Source of the DNA: Bacillota bacterium
Lineage (GTDB): Bacteria > Bacillota > Clostridia > Saccharofermentanales > Saccharofermentanaceae
Direction of reading: 5' to 3'
NCBI GenBank assembly: GCA_023397475.1
Contig: JAEWUD010000007.1
Span: forward strand, 1 to 25,154
Length of the DNA stretch: 25,154 nucleotides
Below are positions 1 to 8,203 of this stretch, piece by piece. Made by a program: the position numbers and the translations under genes. Position 1 is the stretch's first letter. Every line of letters begins with the position of its first letter. The notes under the pieces are model-generated. The model worked only from the letters and a program-made list of their open reading frames with translations. It made no database searches and was not told the DNA's origin.

Positions 1-725
1 AAATGCATATAGGCGGTGTCTCCGTTGCCTAAGCTTCCGACGGAAAACGCGCGGATCGATCCGTTGATTTCAATCAAACCGCCCCGAATCTGTAAGGAAT
101 CACGATGAGAAAAAAGGTTCTCAATCATTCGATAATCGCTCTCGAACGCATCGTCCGGATCAATTCCCTTCGCGTCACACCAGACCTTCACCAGGGAAAG
201 GCAGGCGGAAATATCATCGGGGCTAATGCTTCGATAATGATAGTTCGGATATAAACGAAGAAAACGATTCACATGGTTTCTTTTCTTGTGAAGAATATTT
301 CCGGACAGGGTACGCAGGGCATTTGCATCATAAACGTAATCCGATGCACTGTCTGAAAAGCTGAGTTCCGCGGAAAAATCCGCAAGATCCCGGAACAGGT
401 CCATCTTACATTCGTCGATACACATGACCTTGAGTTTCCATCCGCGCGCACGGAACTCATCGTCCGCAAGAAGTAACAAACGGTTCAATTTCACGGGGTC
501 AAGTGACCCGAGCGGCATGAGAAGATGAGGGTCAGTGAAGCCGCCGCCATCAGAAATGATCAATGCAGTATCTTCGACAAATGCGATCTCATTGCGGAAA
601 ACAGGATCCCATGCCACACGGCAGGAGAGCGTAAGGTCTGTGAGAAGACTTCCGGAACGTTGATAAAGCTCTTGATATTTGGCGAAATCGTCAGGATTTA
701 AACGGTGAAAATGTATCGGATTCAT
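1..725 (-). CDS. DUF2156 / lysyltransferase-C-like protein (partial, 3' end outside window)
   Basis: This open frame starts at the ATG complementary to 723-725 and runs off the left edge, so about 241 N-terminal codons are visible. The start is preceded by GGAG at close spacing. The sequence begins MNPIHFHRLNPDDFAKYQEL and carries a YDANALRTLSGNILHKKRNH segment near residues 117-136, followed by NRFLRLYPNY and later GGLIEINGSIRAFSVGSLGN. This pattern (Y-Y-L-x-G-x-x-H-K-K-R-N-H-x-N-x-F and a late AFSxG) is typical of the DUF2156 family, which shares the GNAT-like fold of the C-terminal domain of phosphatidylglycerol lysyltransferase (MprF). Stand-alone members have no settled function; aminoacyl- or acyl-transfer is an inference from the fold. 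The upstream ATP-grasp gene ends 2 bases before this start, so the two are almost certainly cotranscribed. I am confident of the family and not of the substrate. Confidence 0.85.
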   Translation of the reverse strand, partial: MNPIHFHRLNPDDFAKYQELYQRSGSLLTDLTLSCRVAWDPVFRNEIAFVEDTALIISDGGGFTDPHLLMPLGSLDPVKLNRLLLLADDEFRARGWKLKVMCIDECKMDLFRDLADFSAELSFSDSASDYVYDANALRTLSGNILHKKRNHVNRFLRLYPNYHYRSISPDDISACLSLVKVWCDAKGIDPDDAFESDYRMIENLFSHRDSLQIRGGLIEINGSIRAFSVGSLGNGDTAYMH

Positions 726-727
726 AA

Positions 728-1822
728 TTACTCCTGTTTGTCTGTTTGTTTTGTTGCGTCATGAACAAATGCGGGATCAATGCGAATCTGATCGTAGTAC
801 AGCGCGGTTCGGATCCCGGCAGTCGGCGGGAAGAAAGTGACTTCTTTGTCGTATAGCAGATCGATGGCGTGTTTCACATAGTGGTTGCCGGAAAGACTTG
901 AGGCGAAAATGTTCCCCATCATGCGTGGATTAATCTCCAAAAGCCCAAAGCTCCCGTCGAGACGCGCCCGGAAGCTGATACACGAGACATACGATAAGCC
1001 GAGAAATTCTACAATGCGTTTGCAGTAGTCAAGAAGAAGAGGTTGATCGGCGGTCTCCAAGACCGAGGTCAGGCCGCCGAACATCGCGAGATTCTTTCGC
1101 GTCGTCGCTCCGATCAATCGGCCGTTATGTGCCAGAATATCGACATCCCATTCTTCGCCGGGCAGATATTCCGAGACCATAAACGGCGGGATCGTGTCCG
1201 AATCCGAAAGGGGTTCAAGATATTTTGCGAGTAGTCCGTGAGAAAGTCGCTTCCCAAGATGGCCGTCTATGACGCAGGAAACATAATCGGTCAGATCATC
1301 GATAACGAAAAATCCTGCGGCATCTTCACCGCGACACCGCTTCATACAGACGGCAAGGCCTTGTTTCTCGAGATCATTGATCGCTTGAAAAAGCTCTTGT
1401 TTTGAATGGGCTATCTGAAACGGAGGAACGATCGAGCGAAGAATGTGATCTTCGCTGTCCGAGAGTGCGCGATAGAGATTACCTTTGTCATTTGCGATTC
1501 GTAAGGCAGAAAGCGGCGGCGTGAGGACGCGTGCTCCGCTAGCGCGGAATATCTCATCAGCAGATTCGGCCATCGACTCCAATTCATCCGTTATGATCGG
1601 TAAAATGACATCAATTGACTCTTTGCGACAGAGTTCGGTTAAAATAGGAATATATTGCGGATCTTTATGAGAGACAACTCGATAAAAAGAATCGACCATA
1701 GCCCGGTGAGCGGTGTTCTCATCCGTCGACAGACCAACGATCCGGACATCATCGCCATACGCGGCGCGTAGAGATCGGATACACCCGGTAAATGCGGCAT
1801 CGGTTAGCAGAACATGAAGCAT
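728..1822 (-). CDS. CarB-like ATP-grasp domain protein
   Basis: This is a probable ATP-dependent carboxylate-amine (or similar) ligase of the ATP-grasp superfamily, related to the carbamoyl-phosphate synthase large chain. The N-terminal part (MLHVLLTDAAFTGCIRSLRA onward) is a Rossmann-like pre-ATP-grasp domain. An in-frame TTG lies six codons upstream, but the ATG at 1822 has AAAGGA eight to nine bases before it and is the better start (364 aa). In the ATP-grasp part, EYLPGEEWDVDIL is the expected nucleotide-binding strand and LLEINPRMMGN is the conserved Mg2+-binding E-x-N-P-R element near the C-terminus. The acceptor and the carboxylate substrates cannot be read from the sequence. It lies directly upstream of the DUF2156 gene and divergent from an MFS transporter, which suggests a small biosynthesis and export cluster. 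The family call is strong; the specific role is unknown. Confidence 0.88.
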   Translation of the reverse strand: MLHVLLTDAAFTGCIRSLRAAYGDDVRIVGLSTDENTAHRAMVDSFYRVVSHKDPQYIPILTELCRKESIDVILPIITDELESMAESADEIFRASGARVLTPPLSALRIANDKGNLYRALSDSEDHILRSIVPPFQIAHSKQELFQAINDLEKQGLAVCMKRCRGEDAAGFFVIDDLTDYVSCVIDGHLGKRLSHGLLAKYLEPLSDSDTIPPFMVSEYLPGEEWDVDILAHNGRLIGATTRKNLAMFGGLTSVLETADQPLLLDYCKRIVEFLGLSYVSCISFRARLDGSFGLLEINPRMMGNIFASSLSGNHYVKHAIDLLYDKEVTFFPPTAGIRTALYYDQIRIDPAFVHDATKQTDKQE

Positions 1823-1854
1823 TTTAGATTGTCCTTTCAAGGAAGTTCTGTTTC

Positions 1855-1883
1855 ATTGTAAACAATATATCATATGAGCGCAA
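1855..1883 (-). promoter_or_regulatory. SigA-type promoter for the ATP-grasp/DUF2156 pair
   Basis: Read on the minus strand: TTGCGC (complement of 1878-1883), a 17-base spacer, and TACAAT (complement of 1855-1860). Transcription would start near 1848, leaving a leader of about 26 bases before the ATG at 1822. The -10 box matches 5/6 and the -35 box 4/6 positions of consensus. Confidence 0.6.
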
Positions 1884-1893
1884 CGTCATATGA
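1870..1893. repeat. Pair of palindromic octamers TCATATGA in the divergent promoter region
   Basis: TCATATGA is its own reverse complement. It occurs at 1870-1877 and again at 1886-1893, a start-to-start distance of 16 bases. The copies flank the -35 box of the leftward promoter; the first lies in its spacer. The arrangement looks like a two-site operator, but no regulator gene is visible nearby. Confidence 0.5.
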
Positions 1894-1983
1894 TCAAATC
1901 ACATCGTGAATTATTGCCGCCCCGTGAAAATGTCACGAAAATATCGAAAAATGACAATTCCCAAGAAAGATCCAGAAAAAGTA

Positions 1984-2011
1984 TTGCGAAAAGAATGCGG
2001 GCTGAGATAAT
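1984..2011 (+). promoter_or_regulatory. Probable promoter for the MFS transporter
   Basis: TTGCGA (1984-1989), a 16-base spacer, then GATAAT (2006-2011). This sits about 28 bases before the ATG at 2039, which has a GGGAG ribosome-binding site. The spacer is one base short of optimum and the -35 box matches 4/6. Confidence 0.45.
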
Positions 2012-2038
2012 AGGAAAACACGAAAACGGGAGATAAGG

Positions 2039-3358
2039 ATGAAGTTTGTAAGAAATCTCATGATGAATTTGTTAAGTAAAATATTCGGAGCCGGTCAGGC
2101 TGCCGATGATGTACAACGCAAGCTTGCGATGATCTATGCCTTTGAAGGCATACTCTTTACATTAATTATTACGATGGCGCATAACAATAACAGCCTCTAT
2201 GCCAAACGCCTCGGCGCGGGCGCCTTTGAAATTGCCTTGATGGCTTCTCTGCCGCCGATTATCGGCATGTGTCTGCTCATCCCGTTCACGATGTTCATGG
2301 GACGACTGCGAAACAAGAGATCGGTTGTTATTCTGTCCATACTTGCTCTGGGCGCTGTCTATGTACTCGTCGGAATCGCGGCTTTTACGGGAAATTACAG
2401 TGTATATATCGTAATTGGGCTTCTGGTTCTCGCGAATATTCCTATGTCCTTGTACAACACATCATGGCAAGCGTTCTTCTCCGACGTTGTTTCAACGCAA
2501 GATCGTAATTATGTTTACGGTCATCGGACGCGAATGAATACGGCTGTCGGTATCTTTATTCCTCTGCTGGCAGGATTCATTCTCACGGTTGCGGTCGGCC
2601 CGGAGAAGATCGTCGTTCATCAGATTTATTATTTTCTCACGTTTCCGATCGCAATGGCGCAGGCGTATTTTTTGCGAAAAGTTCCGGGAGGGGATATCGA
2701 GCAGACACGTATGACGATCGTCGACCTGAAAGAAGCCGCCGGCTCGCTCGTGAAGAACAAGGTATTTCTTGGCTATATGCTTGTCGCTTTGCTGGTATAT
2801 TGCGGCTGGTCGATGGATTGGTCTTTGTATTTTATTGCGCAATTTGATTATCTGGAATTGAATGAGACGGGTCTGAGCCTGGTCGCCGTTCTGTGCGCGA
2901 TCGCGCAATTTATTGCCCTGACACTTTGGAACCGGCTTTCCGTTCGAAAGGGCGTCCGTTTTGTGTTCATGATCGGAGCGGCCGGATTTGCCTTCTGTGG
3001 CATTTCGATGGTCATCGCTCTGCTTCTGCCCAAGCCTTTCTCCGTTCCGTTTTATTTCATATTTCAAAGTGTCGGAAGCTCGGCGTTCAGTGCTTTTCAG
3101 CTCTCTATGTTTCAGTGTCTTTTGGAAACACTGCCGCAGAAGGGTCGCACCTTATCAATCGCGATCTATAACACGATAATCATGTCCTCCAATGTCATTA
3201 TGCCGTATTTGGGCTCTGCCATTTACCGTTCGCTCGGTGAGACGCGCGACGCTATGATCATCGCCATGGTCGCCATCGCCGCGGTACGGATCGTGGCGAC
3301 GGCTGCGGCTTTGTACCGCTGGCACCATAAGAGAGCCGAACCGTTAGAAGTATACTAA
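2039..3358 (+). CDS. MFS family transporter
   Basis: A 439-residue integral membrane protein with about 12 hydrophobic segments and a longer polar stretch near the middle (about residues 215-240), the usual Major Facilitator layout of two six-helix halves. After helix 2 there is a basic loop, GRLRNKR, in the place of MFS motif A (G-x-x-x-D-R/K-x-G-R-R/K), here in degenerate form. The N-terminus is cytoplasmic and about 30 residues long before the first helix. The start ATG follows GGGAGATAAG, a good ribosome-binding site. Substrate is unknown; MFS proteins of this loose type carry sugars, drugs or metabolites. It is divergent from the ATP-grasp/DUF2156 pair, so export of their product is possible but only inferred. 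A weak inverted repeat follows the stop; otherwise no clear terminator is seen. Confidence 0.88.
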   Translation: MKFVRNLMMNLLSKIFGAGQAADDVQRKLAMIYAFEGILFTLIITMAHNNNSLYAKRLGAGAFEIALMASLPPIIGMCLLIPFTMFMGRLRNKRSVVILSILALGAVYVLVGIAAFTGNYSVYIVIGLLVLANIPMSLYNTSWQAFFSDVVSTQDRNYVYGHRTRMNTAVGIFIPLLAGFILTVAVGPEKIVVHQIYYFLTFPIAMAQAYFLRKVPGGDIEQTRMTIVDLKEAAGSLVKNKVFLGYMLVALLVYCGWSMDWSLYFIAQFDYLELNETGLSLVAVLCAIAQFIALTLWNRLSVRKGVRFVFMIGAAGFAFCGISMVIALLLPKPFSVPFYFIFQSVGSSAFSAFQLSMFQCLLETLPQKGRTLSIAIYNTIIMSSNVIMPYLGSAIYRSLGETRDAMIIAMVAIAAVRIVATAAALYRWHHKRAEPLEVY

Positions 3359-3362
3359 GTCC

Positions 3363-3398
3363 AATTCGAGATCAGATTTTACGCTTTACTCTCGAATT
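3363..3398. repeat. Inverted repeat between MFS and lipoprotein genes (possible weak terminator)
   Basis: AATTCGAGA at 3363-3371 pairs perfectly with TCTCGAATT at 3390-3398 (9 bp, 18-base loop), four bases after the MFS stop codon. The stem is AT-rich and is followed only after about ten bases by a pyrimidine-rich stretch (CCTTTTCTTTTCC), so it may be a weak terminator or an operator. Confidence 0.35.
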
Positions 3399-3476
3399 AT
3401 CCGGATATCCTTTTCTTTTCCTGATAATTCGTGTATATTTCCTAAAGACGCACTTCGTTATTTGGAGGGAAAAATA

Positions 3477-5030
3477 ATGTTGATGAAAAGGAACAAGTTC
3501 ACAGGGGTTCTGCTTTCGCTTCTCGTTGCTTTGAGCCTCTTTTTGAGCTCATGCACCTTAAGCGATAATGCAAAAACAGAAATTGAAAAGGTACTCAAGG
3601 ACTATTTCTCCGAAATTGAGGACGGTGACTTTGCGGAGAACGATTTCGAATCCGATTATGCGAAAGACACCCCGTTCGAAGATCTATCGTTCGCGGACGA
3701 CCGTGCAAAAGACGCGATGCTGATCGGCATGGAGAAATTCTCCTATGAGATTGCCTCGATTGAGGCGTCAACCTCTGCCGGCAACGGCACATGCAAGGTT
3801 ACGATAACCTCGCTGGACATTGAGACAATCATTGAGGAAATCGAAGAGGAAGAGACCCTGACGTACGAGATTTTCGAGGAAGCGATTTCCGCGAAGAAGG
3901 CGGCAACGGACGAGTCCGACGTTACGCTGAAGATGTCTTACAACGCTTCCGCCAAGGAGTGGACGATATCTGACTCGGAGGATATGGTCGAGGTGTTTGC
4001 CGAGCCGTATCTTGACTTGACATTCGGACCGAAGGCCGGAGACCCGACAGAGACCGTGGCGGCGTTCTTCCAGGCACTCGCTGACGCCGATGAGGACGCT
4101 CTTCTTGCAACGACAACTTTCTACGACTTCAGTGATTTCTTCTCATCGGACGAGACGGAAGCGGCACTCGTAACCGCTTCTTATCAGAGCATTTCGTTCG
4201 AGCCCAACGGAGACGCTGAGATCGGGGAGAGCACGGCAGAGGTTCCGGTATCCGTTACGCTGGTTGATATTGAGAGCGTTTCTCTGATGGTTTTCGAAGA
4301 TGAGACCATTGTGACCGACATGATCAAGATCATGATTATGGGGGAGTTGGACGGGACCGATTATGATTCGCAGATTACGGAATATACCTCATCGGTATTT
4401 ATGGATGCGGTGTCTTCTTCGGATGCCCCGACCATCACGCGAGAAGCGATCATTACTCTCGAAGTCTCTGAAGACGGTGAGAAGTGGTTGATCTATGACA
4501 TTCCATCGGATCTTTTCGACTATAATGTCGTAACTGAACCTTCCGACGATTTGTATTATACGTGTGCGATCGAAGCGATCAATCAGCTTCTCAATGAGGG
4601 TAAGATTGACCAGGCGACGTATGATGCACTGTACAGCGAGTTTACCGGTACACCGTTGGTAACAACAGGCGAGCCGACGTTTACCATTGGTGATAACGAA
4701 TATGCGGCCGATCTTGTGTTTGCCGACTGGTATGACTATTCTACAGAGGATTACTGTACATTCTATACATCAGCAAATACCGATATGATCGAGTTTGAAC
4801 TTGCGTTTGGAACCAATTGGGATGGTCTCGAACTGATCTATGAGTTCTACAATGTAAACGGAACGAACTTATCTTTCTCTGACAGTATTGTTTTCGGACC
4901 TGAAGATTATTCGGCTTATCTGCAGTATTTCATGGCAGACGGATCTGTGGTTCCGCCGGATACCTACAAGATCCGTGTAATAATGCCGGACGGAACACTT
5001 GTGATCGAATCCACGATCCAAGTCGTCTGA
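3477..5030 (+). CDS. Predicted lipoprotein with tandem repeat domains, unknown function
   Basis: A 517-residue secreted protein. GGAGG at 3464-3468 places the start at the ATG 3477 rather than at an in-frame TTG overlapping that site. The N-terminus has basic residues, a hydrophobic stretch and a lipobox LSSC (Cys about residue 26), so it should be lipid-anchored on the outer face of the membrane. The mature part is very acidic. I see two copies of one alpha+beta module: the first carries VTITSLDIETI then WTISDSEDM, the second VSVTLVDIESV then WLIYDIPSDLF, each starting with a helix holding a short Y/F-F motif. This resembles NTF2-like or cystatin-like ligand-binding modules (DUF4878/DUF5105 type), by pattern only. 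A third, beta-rich domain (last ~125 residues) is absent from the paralogue at 5192. A perfect terminator follows. Function unknown. Confidence 0.82.
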   Translation: MLMKRNKFTGVLLSLLVALSLFLSSCTLSDNAKTEIEKVLKDYFSEIEDGDFAENDFESDYAKDTPFEDLSFADDRAKDAMLIGMEKFSYEIASIEASTSAGNGTCKVTITSLDIETIIEEIEEEETLTYEIFEEAISAKKAATDESDVTLKMSYNASAKEWTISDSEDMVEVFAEPYLDLTFGPKAGDPTETVAAFFQALADADEDALLATTTFYDFSDFFSSDETEAALVTASYQSISFEPNGDAEIGESTAEVPVSVTLVDIESVSLMVFEDETIVTDMIKIMIMGELDGTDYDSQITEYTSSVFMDAVSSSDAPTITREAIITLEVSEDGEKWLIYDIPSDLFDYNVVTEPSDDLYYTCAIEAINQLLNEGKIDQATYDALYSEFTGTPLVTTGEPTFTIGDNEYAADLVFADWYDYSTEDYCTFYTSANTDMIEFELAFGTNWDGLELIYEFYNVNGTNLSFSDSIVFGPEDYSAYLQYFMADGSVVPPDTYKIRVIMPDGTLVIESTIQVV

Positions 5031-5052
5031 TTTTATTTGGACCAGAGCTTTG

Positions 5053-5095
5053 AGAGCTGCCGGATGTCATGTGACAAATCCGGCAGCTCTTTTTT
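5053..5095 (+). terminator. Rho-independent terminator after first lipoprotein
   Basis: A perfect 13-bp stem (AGAGCTGCCGGAT at 5053-5065 with ATCCGGCAGCTCT at 5078-5090) is followed by six T. The loop itself contains the small palindrome GTCATGTGAC. Confidence 0.95.
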
Positions 5096-5130
5096 CGCAA
5101 AAATACTTGTTAAAAAATCTGATAAATAAA

Positions 5131-5160
5131 TTGTTAAAAATTATTATTTCCATTTATAAT
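5131..5160 (+). promoter_or_regulatory. SigA-type promoter for second lipoprotein
   Basis: TTGTTA (5131-5136), an 18-base spacer, and a perfect TATAAT (5155-5160) within a very AT-rich stretch. The predicted start near 5167 gives a leader of about 25 bases. Because a terminator stands upstream, the second lipoprotein gene is probably expressed independently of the first. Confidence 0.7.
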
Positions 5161-5191
5161 ATATGAATAATACGTAGCGGGGGAAATGCAT

Positions 5192-6412
5192 ATGATACAT
5201 ACGAAAATGCCGAAGGTAGCCGCGATCCTTGTGACAATTATATCTGCCGTTTTACTTTTGTCCTCATGTGACGCTCTTTTTGACAAGTCCAAAGAAGAAA
5301 TAAATCTTGTTGCGGAGTCCTATCTGGCTGAGATCCAGAATCTGTCTTTCGCTAAGAATGGGTTCAAATCTGATTTTTCGACGGAAGTCATAAGCGAACC
5401 GGAATCATTCTATGACGCCAGATCAAAGGATGTAATGCTTCTTACGATGGAAAACATGACCTATGAAATCGTCGAATCGTATGGATCCAAGAAGACCGGA
5501 GAGGGAATTTGCAATATCAATATCACCATGCCGGACAACGACAAGATGATTACCGGAGGATCAGAGGATTTCGCGGAATTTTCTACTTATGATGAATATA
5601 TGGACAAGGCAACATCCTCCGACATTCGAATGAAGACAACGATGGTCTCTTTCTATTTGAAATATAATCAAGAGAAAGGCGCATGGGAAATCAACGACAC
5701 CGGCGATTTGAAGAATATGCTCGTGAATAATTTCGCCACGCTGAAATTCGGCCACCCCGCCGGCTTACCCGAGGATCGAATCAACCAAATGTTTGCCGCG
5801 ATGGTCGCGGGTGATCAGGACATGTTGATTACGATGATTGACGAGGATTTTGTTCACAATAATTTGATTCCTCTCGTCGCCGGAACCACGGATTATGCAT
5901 TAGCTGTCTTATCTACATATACGTATACGATCAAAGAAGCTAGAATCGTTGACGAAAATCACGCAGAAGTAGATGTAGATATTACGTTTGCCAACGAGAT
6001 TCAAGTTCAGGAAAACTATATGAGTAATGAAGACAAGATCATTGCAATTTATAAGAATATGTTTATTCAGATGATCGGCGGTCAGGAGTTCACGGATGAA
6101 GATGAGGTAAGAGCATTTGCCGCGGAGATCAGTGAGGAGATACGGTCTCCCGAGGCTCCGATTTGTGAGGAATCGATCACCTTCATGTTGGAGACAGATT
6201 TGTCGGGATCCTTATGGACGTTGCCGGTCGTTCCTGCGGAGTTCTTTCCTCCTCTTCCGCAAGATGAAGATTTCTACGTTCCGAAATCTTTCTATTACTC
6301 GTGCCTGCGCAGCGCCATCACGGAACTTTACGAGGAAGAGCGAATTAATTCGTCTCAATATAATGGGGTTCTTGCGAATATCGATGATATGGAAGCCGGA
6401 GAAGAAGTATAA
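5192..6412 (+). CDS. Predicted lipoprotein, paralogue of the upstream lipoprotein
   Basis: A 406-residue secreted protein. Two ATGs lie close together; GGGGG at 5179-5183 is 8 bases from the second (5192) and only 2 from the first (5186), so 5192 is preferred. The signal peptide ends in a lipobox LSSC (Cys about residue 26). It aligns colinearly with the protein at 3477: KEEINLVAESYLAEI against KTEIEKVLKDYFSEI, SKDVMLLTMENMTYEI against AKDAMLIGMEKFSYEI, and LKFGHPAG against LTFGPKAG. The two internal modules are both present (NINITMPDND...WEINDTGD, then VDVDITFANE...LWTLPVVPAEFF). It lacks the extra C-terminal beta-rich domain and stops about where that domain begins. Sequence identity is modest, so this is an old duplication. 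Own promoter and own terminator. I do not recognise a function; an NTF2-like fold is a guess. Confidence 0.82.
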   Translation: MIHTKMPKVAAILVTIISAVLLLSSCDALFDKSKEEINLVAESYLAEIQNLSFAKNGFKSDFSTEVISEPESFYDARSKDVMLLTMENMTYEIVESYGSKKTGEGICNINITMPDNDKMITGGSEDFAEFSTYDEYMDKATSSDIRMKTTMVSFYLKYNQEKGAWEINDTGDLKNMLVNNFATLKFGHPAGLPEDRINQMFAAMVAGDQDMLITMIDEDFVHNNLIPLVAGTTDYALAVLSTYTYTIKEARIVDENHAEVDVDITFANEIQVQENYMSNEDKIIAIYKNMFIQMIGGQEFTDEDEVRAFAAEISEEIRSPEAPICEESITFMLETDLSGSLWTLPVVPAEFFPPLPQDEDFYVPKSFYYSCLRSAITELYEEERINSSQYNGVLANIDDMEAGEEV

Positions 6413-6468
6413 GAATCAATTCCGGAGATTTTCGCGGAGTACTTCCAAAGAATTGCATATTATCCAAA

Positions 6469-6511
6469 GCGGTCGAATTTGCACGAGAGTGAGATTCGAC
6501 CGCTCGTTTTT
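6469..6511 (+). terminator. Rho-independent terminator after second lipoprotein
   Basis: A perfect 11-bp stem (AGCGGTCGAAT at 6469-6479 with ATTCGACCGCT at 6494-6504), then CG and a run of five T. Confidence 0.88.
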
Positions 6512-6519
6512 GTTATAAT
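6511..6519 (+). promoter_or_regulatory. Extended -10 promoter for the methyltransferase operon
   Basis: TGTTATAAT is a perfect extended -10 (TGnTATAAT) placed right at the tail of the preceding terminator. The -35 region (about 6491-6496) is poor, as is usual for extended -10 promoters. Transcription would start near 6526, just ahead of GAGGAG and the ATG at 6555. Confidence 0.5.
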
Positions 6520-6554
6520 AACCGAAATACAGGAAATGCCATGAGGAGCGGGAT

Positions 6555-7463
6555 ATGTACCGATCAGATAAATGGACCGATTTTGAATTGCTTTATTCAG
6601 GTGACGGTGAGAAATACGAGCGTTGGGGAGATGTGTTCCTGCAGCGGCCGGATCCGCAGGCCATTTGGCCGAAGAGCACATCCGATGTGCCGACCGTATG
6701 GCCGAAGCCGCACGGATTGTATCATCGCAGCGAGACAGGCGGGGGATTCTGGTCGAAAGAGAAGCCTTTTCCGTCGAAGTGGAAGATTTCCTACCCGTTC
6801 TTAACCGGGAAACTTACTTTTATCATTGAACCGACGGGCTTCAAACACACCGGTTTATTTCCGGAGCAAGCCGCGAACTGGGATTTCTGCGGAGACATAA
6901 TTACGAAGGCATCGAATTCCGGCCGCAAGCTGCGCATTCTCAATCTTTTCGCGTATACGGGCGGCGCGACTCTCGCCTGTGCCGCGGCGGGAGCGGGGGA
7001 GGTCGTTCATGTCGACGCCTCCAAGGGAATGATTTCACGAGCGAAGGAGAATGTTGAAGCATCCGGACTTACGGATTGCTACATACGGTTTATCACAGAG
7101 GATTGTGTACGTTTTGTCGAGAGAGAGATCCGGCGCGGCAGAAGCTACGACGGAATCATTATGGATCCGCCGGCTTACGGACGAGGGCCTTCCGGTGAAC
7201 TCTGGAAACTGGAGGAAGCCCTGTACCCCTTGGTCGAGAAGTGTGCACAGCTACTTTCGGACCAGGCGGCTTTCTTCATCATCAACTCCTATACTACCGG
7301 CTTATCTGCAAGTGTTCTGTCGAATATTCTCTCTTTGTCGGTATGCCCGACACACGGAGGCCTTGCGGTTGCCGACGAGATCGGGATTGCCGCATCGAAG
7401 ATGAATATTGTTCTTCCGTGCGGAGCGACCGGCCGGTGGACAGGTAAAGGGTCGGAGGATTGA
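6555..7463 (+). CDS. Class I SAM-dependent methyltransferase, RlmI/RlmK-like
   Basis: A 302-residue probable RNA methyltransferase. Motif I is NLFAYTGGATLACAAAGA (about residues 130-147), followed by the acidic motif II residue in VHVDAS (about 152-156), and the catalytic-loop motif IIMDPPAYGRG at about 201-211. The DPPAYG form, with the preceding EPTGFKHTGLFPEQ segment, is typical of the RlmI/RlmK-type (Methyltrans_SAM, PF10672) enzymes that methylate cytosine C5 or guanine in 23S rRNA. There is no N-terminal PUA domain, so the exact target is uncertain. The start has GAGGAGCGGG before the ATG. The next gene begins 2 bases after the stop and encodes a pseudouridine synthase, which supports a joint role in RNA modification. 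Confidence 0.87.
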   Translation: MYRSDKWTDFELLYSGDGEKYERWGDVFLQRPDPQAIWPKSTSDVPTVWPKPHGLYHRSETGGGFWSKEKPFPSKWKISYPFLTGKLTFIIEPTGFKHTGLFPEQAANWDFCGDIITKASNSGRKLRILNLFAYTGGATLACAAAGAGEVVHVDASKGMISRAKENVEASGLTDCYIRFITEDCVRFVEREIRRGRSYDGIIMDPPAYGRGPSGELWKLEEALYPLVEKCAQLLSDQAAFFIINSYTTGLSASVLSNILSLSVCPTHGGLAVADEIGIAASKMNIVLPCGATGRWTGKGSED

Positions 7464-7465
7464 GA

Positions 7466-8203
7466 ATGACATCATCCGGGATTCTCTATGAAGATAATCA
7501 TGTAATCGTCGCGATAAAGCCCGCAGGAATTCTTTCGCAGGCGGATAGTTCCGGAGACCCGGATATGCTGACAATTCTTAAATCCTATCTGAAGGAGAAG
7601 TACAACAAACCGGGCGAAGTATATCTTGGACTGCTGCACCGTCTGGACCGTCCGGTTTCCGGCGTGATGGTATTTGCCAAGACCAGCAAATGTGCGTCGC
7701 GTATCAGTGAACAAATACGGCAGCGAGCGATACAGAAATCCTATCGCGCGGTTGTTCTCGGAGAGTTTATCACCCCCAAAGGGGTTCTGACCGGATTTAT
7801 TGATAAGAATGAGAGGGAGAACAAGGTAACGGTTTATTTGCCCGATAAGGATTTGTCGATTCCGGAAAGCGCGAAGAAATCCGTGCTTTCCTACGAGGTT
7901 ATTGGCACCGCCCGATCCGGCACGGCAGGAAAAGGATCTTTGCTGTCTTTAGTTGAGATAGAGCTTCTGACAGGAAGGTCGCATCAGATCCGCGCACAAT
8001 TCGCAAGAGAAGGCCATCCGCTTTACGGTGACCGTAAATATGGAACTGTCCCCGAGCACTTCACCGGCGACGTTTGTCTTCAGGCATATCGACTGGCATT
8101 TGATCATCCGATCACCCGTGAGCGCCTGACGTTTGAGATATCCACACCTGAGATCAATCCATGGAATCTGTTTTCGAGGAAAGAAGGAACTGCAAATGAG
8201 TGA
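7466..8203 (+). CDS. RluA-family pseudouridine synthase
   Basis: A 245-residue enzyme that isomerises uridine to pseudouridine in rRNA or tRNA. The active-site motif HRLDRPVSG (about residues 58-66, catalytic Asp61) and the later GRSHQIRAQFAREGHPLYGD block are diagnostic of the RluA/RluC/RluD family. There is no N-terminal S4 domain, so it resembles the shorter RluA/TruC-like class; the target site cannot be assigned. A TTG two codons upstream is possible, but GGAGG at 7454-7458 is best spaced for the ATG at 7466. It follows the methyltransferase by 2 bases and overlaps the HD-domain gene by 8 bases, so all three are translated from one message. Confidence 0.92.
   Translation: MTSSGILYEDNHVIVAIKPAGILSQADSSGDPDMLTILKSYLKEKYNKPGEVYLGLLHRLDRPVSGVMVFAKTSKCASRISEQIRQRAIQKSYRAVVLGEFITPKGVLTGFIDKNERENKVTVYLPDKDLSIPESAKKSVLSYEVIGTARSGTAGKGSLLSLVEIELLTGRSHQIRAQFAREGHPLYGDRKYGTVPEHFTGDVCLQAYRLAFDHPITRERLTFEISTPEINPWNLFSRKEGTANE

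Noticed and set aside
2492..3067. Minus-strand open frame of 191 codons inside the MFS gene
   Set aside because: Antisense to the transporter, highly charged composition typical of a reverse-frame artefact, and no ribosome-binding site.
3420..3440. Promoter for the first lipoprotein (TATATT at 3434-3439 or GATAAT at 3423-3428)
   Set aside because: Either -10 box is plausible, but neither has a recognisable -35 partner, so the start site cannot be placed.
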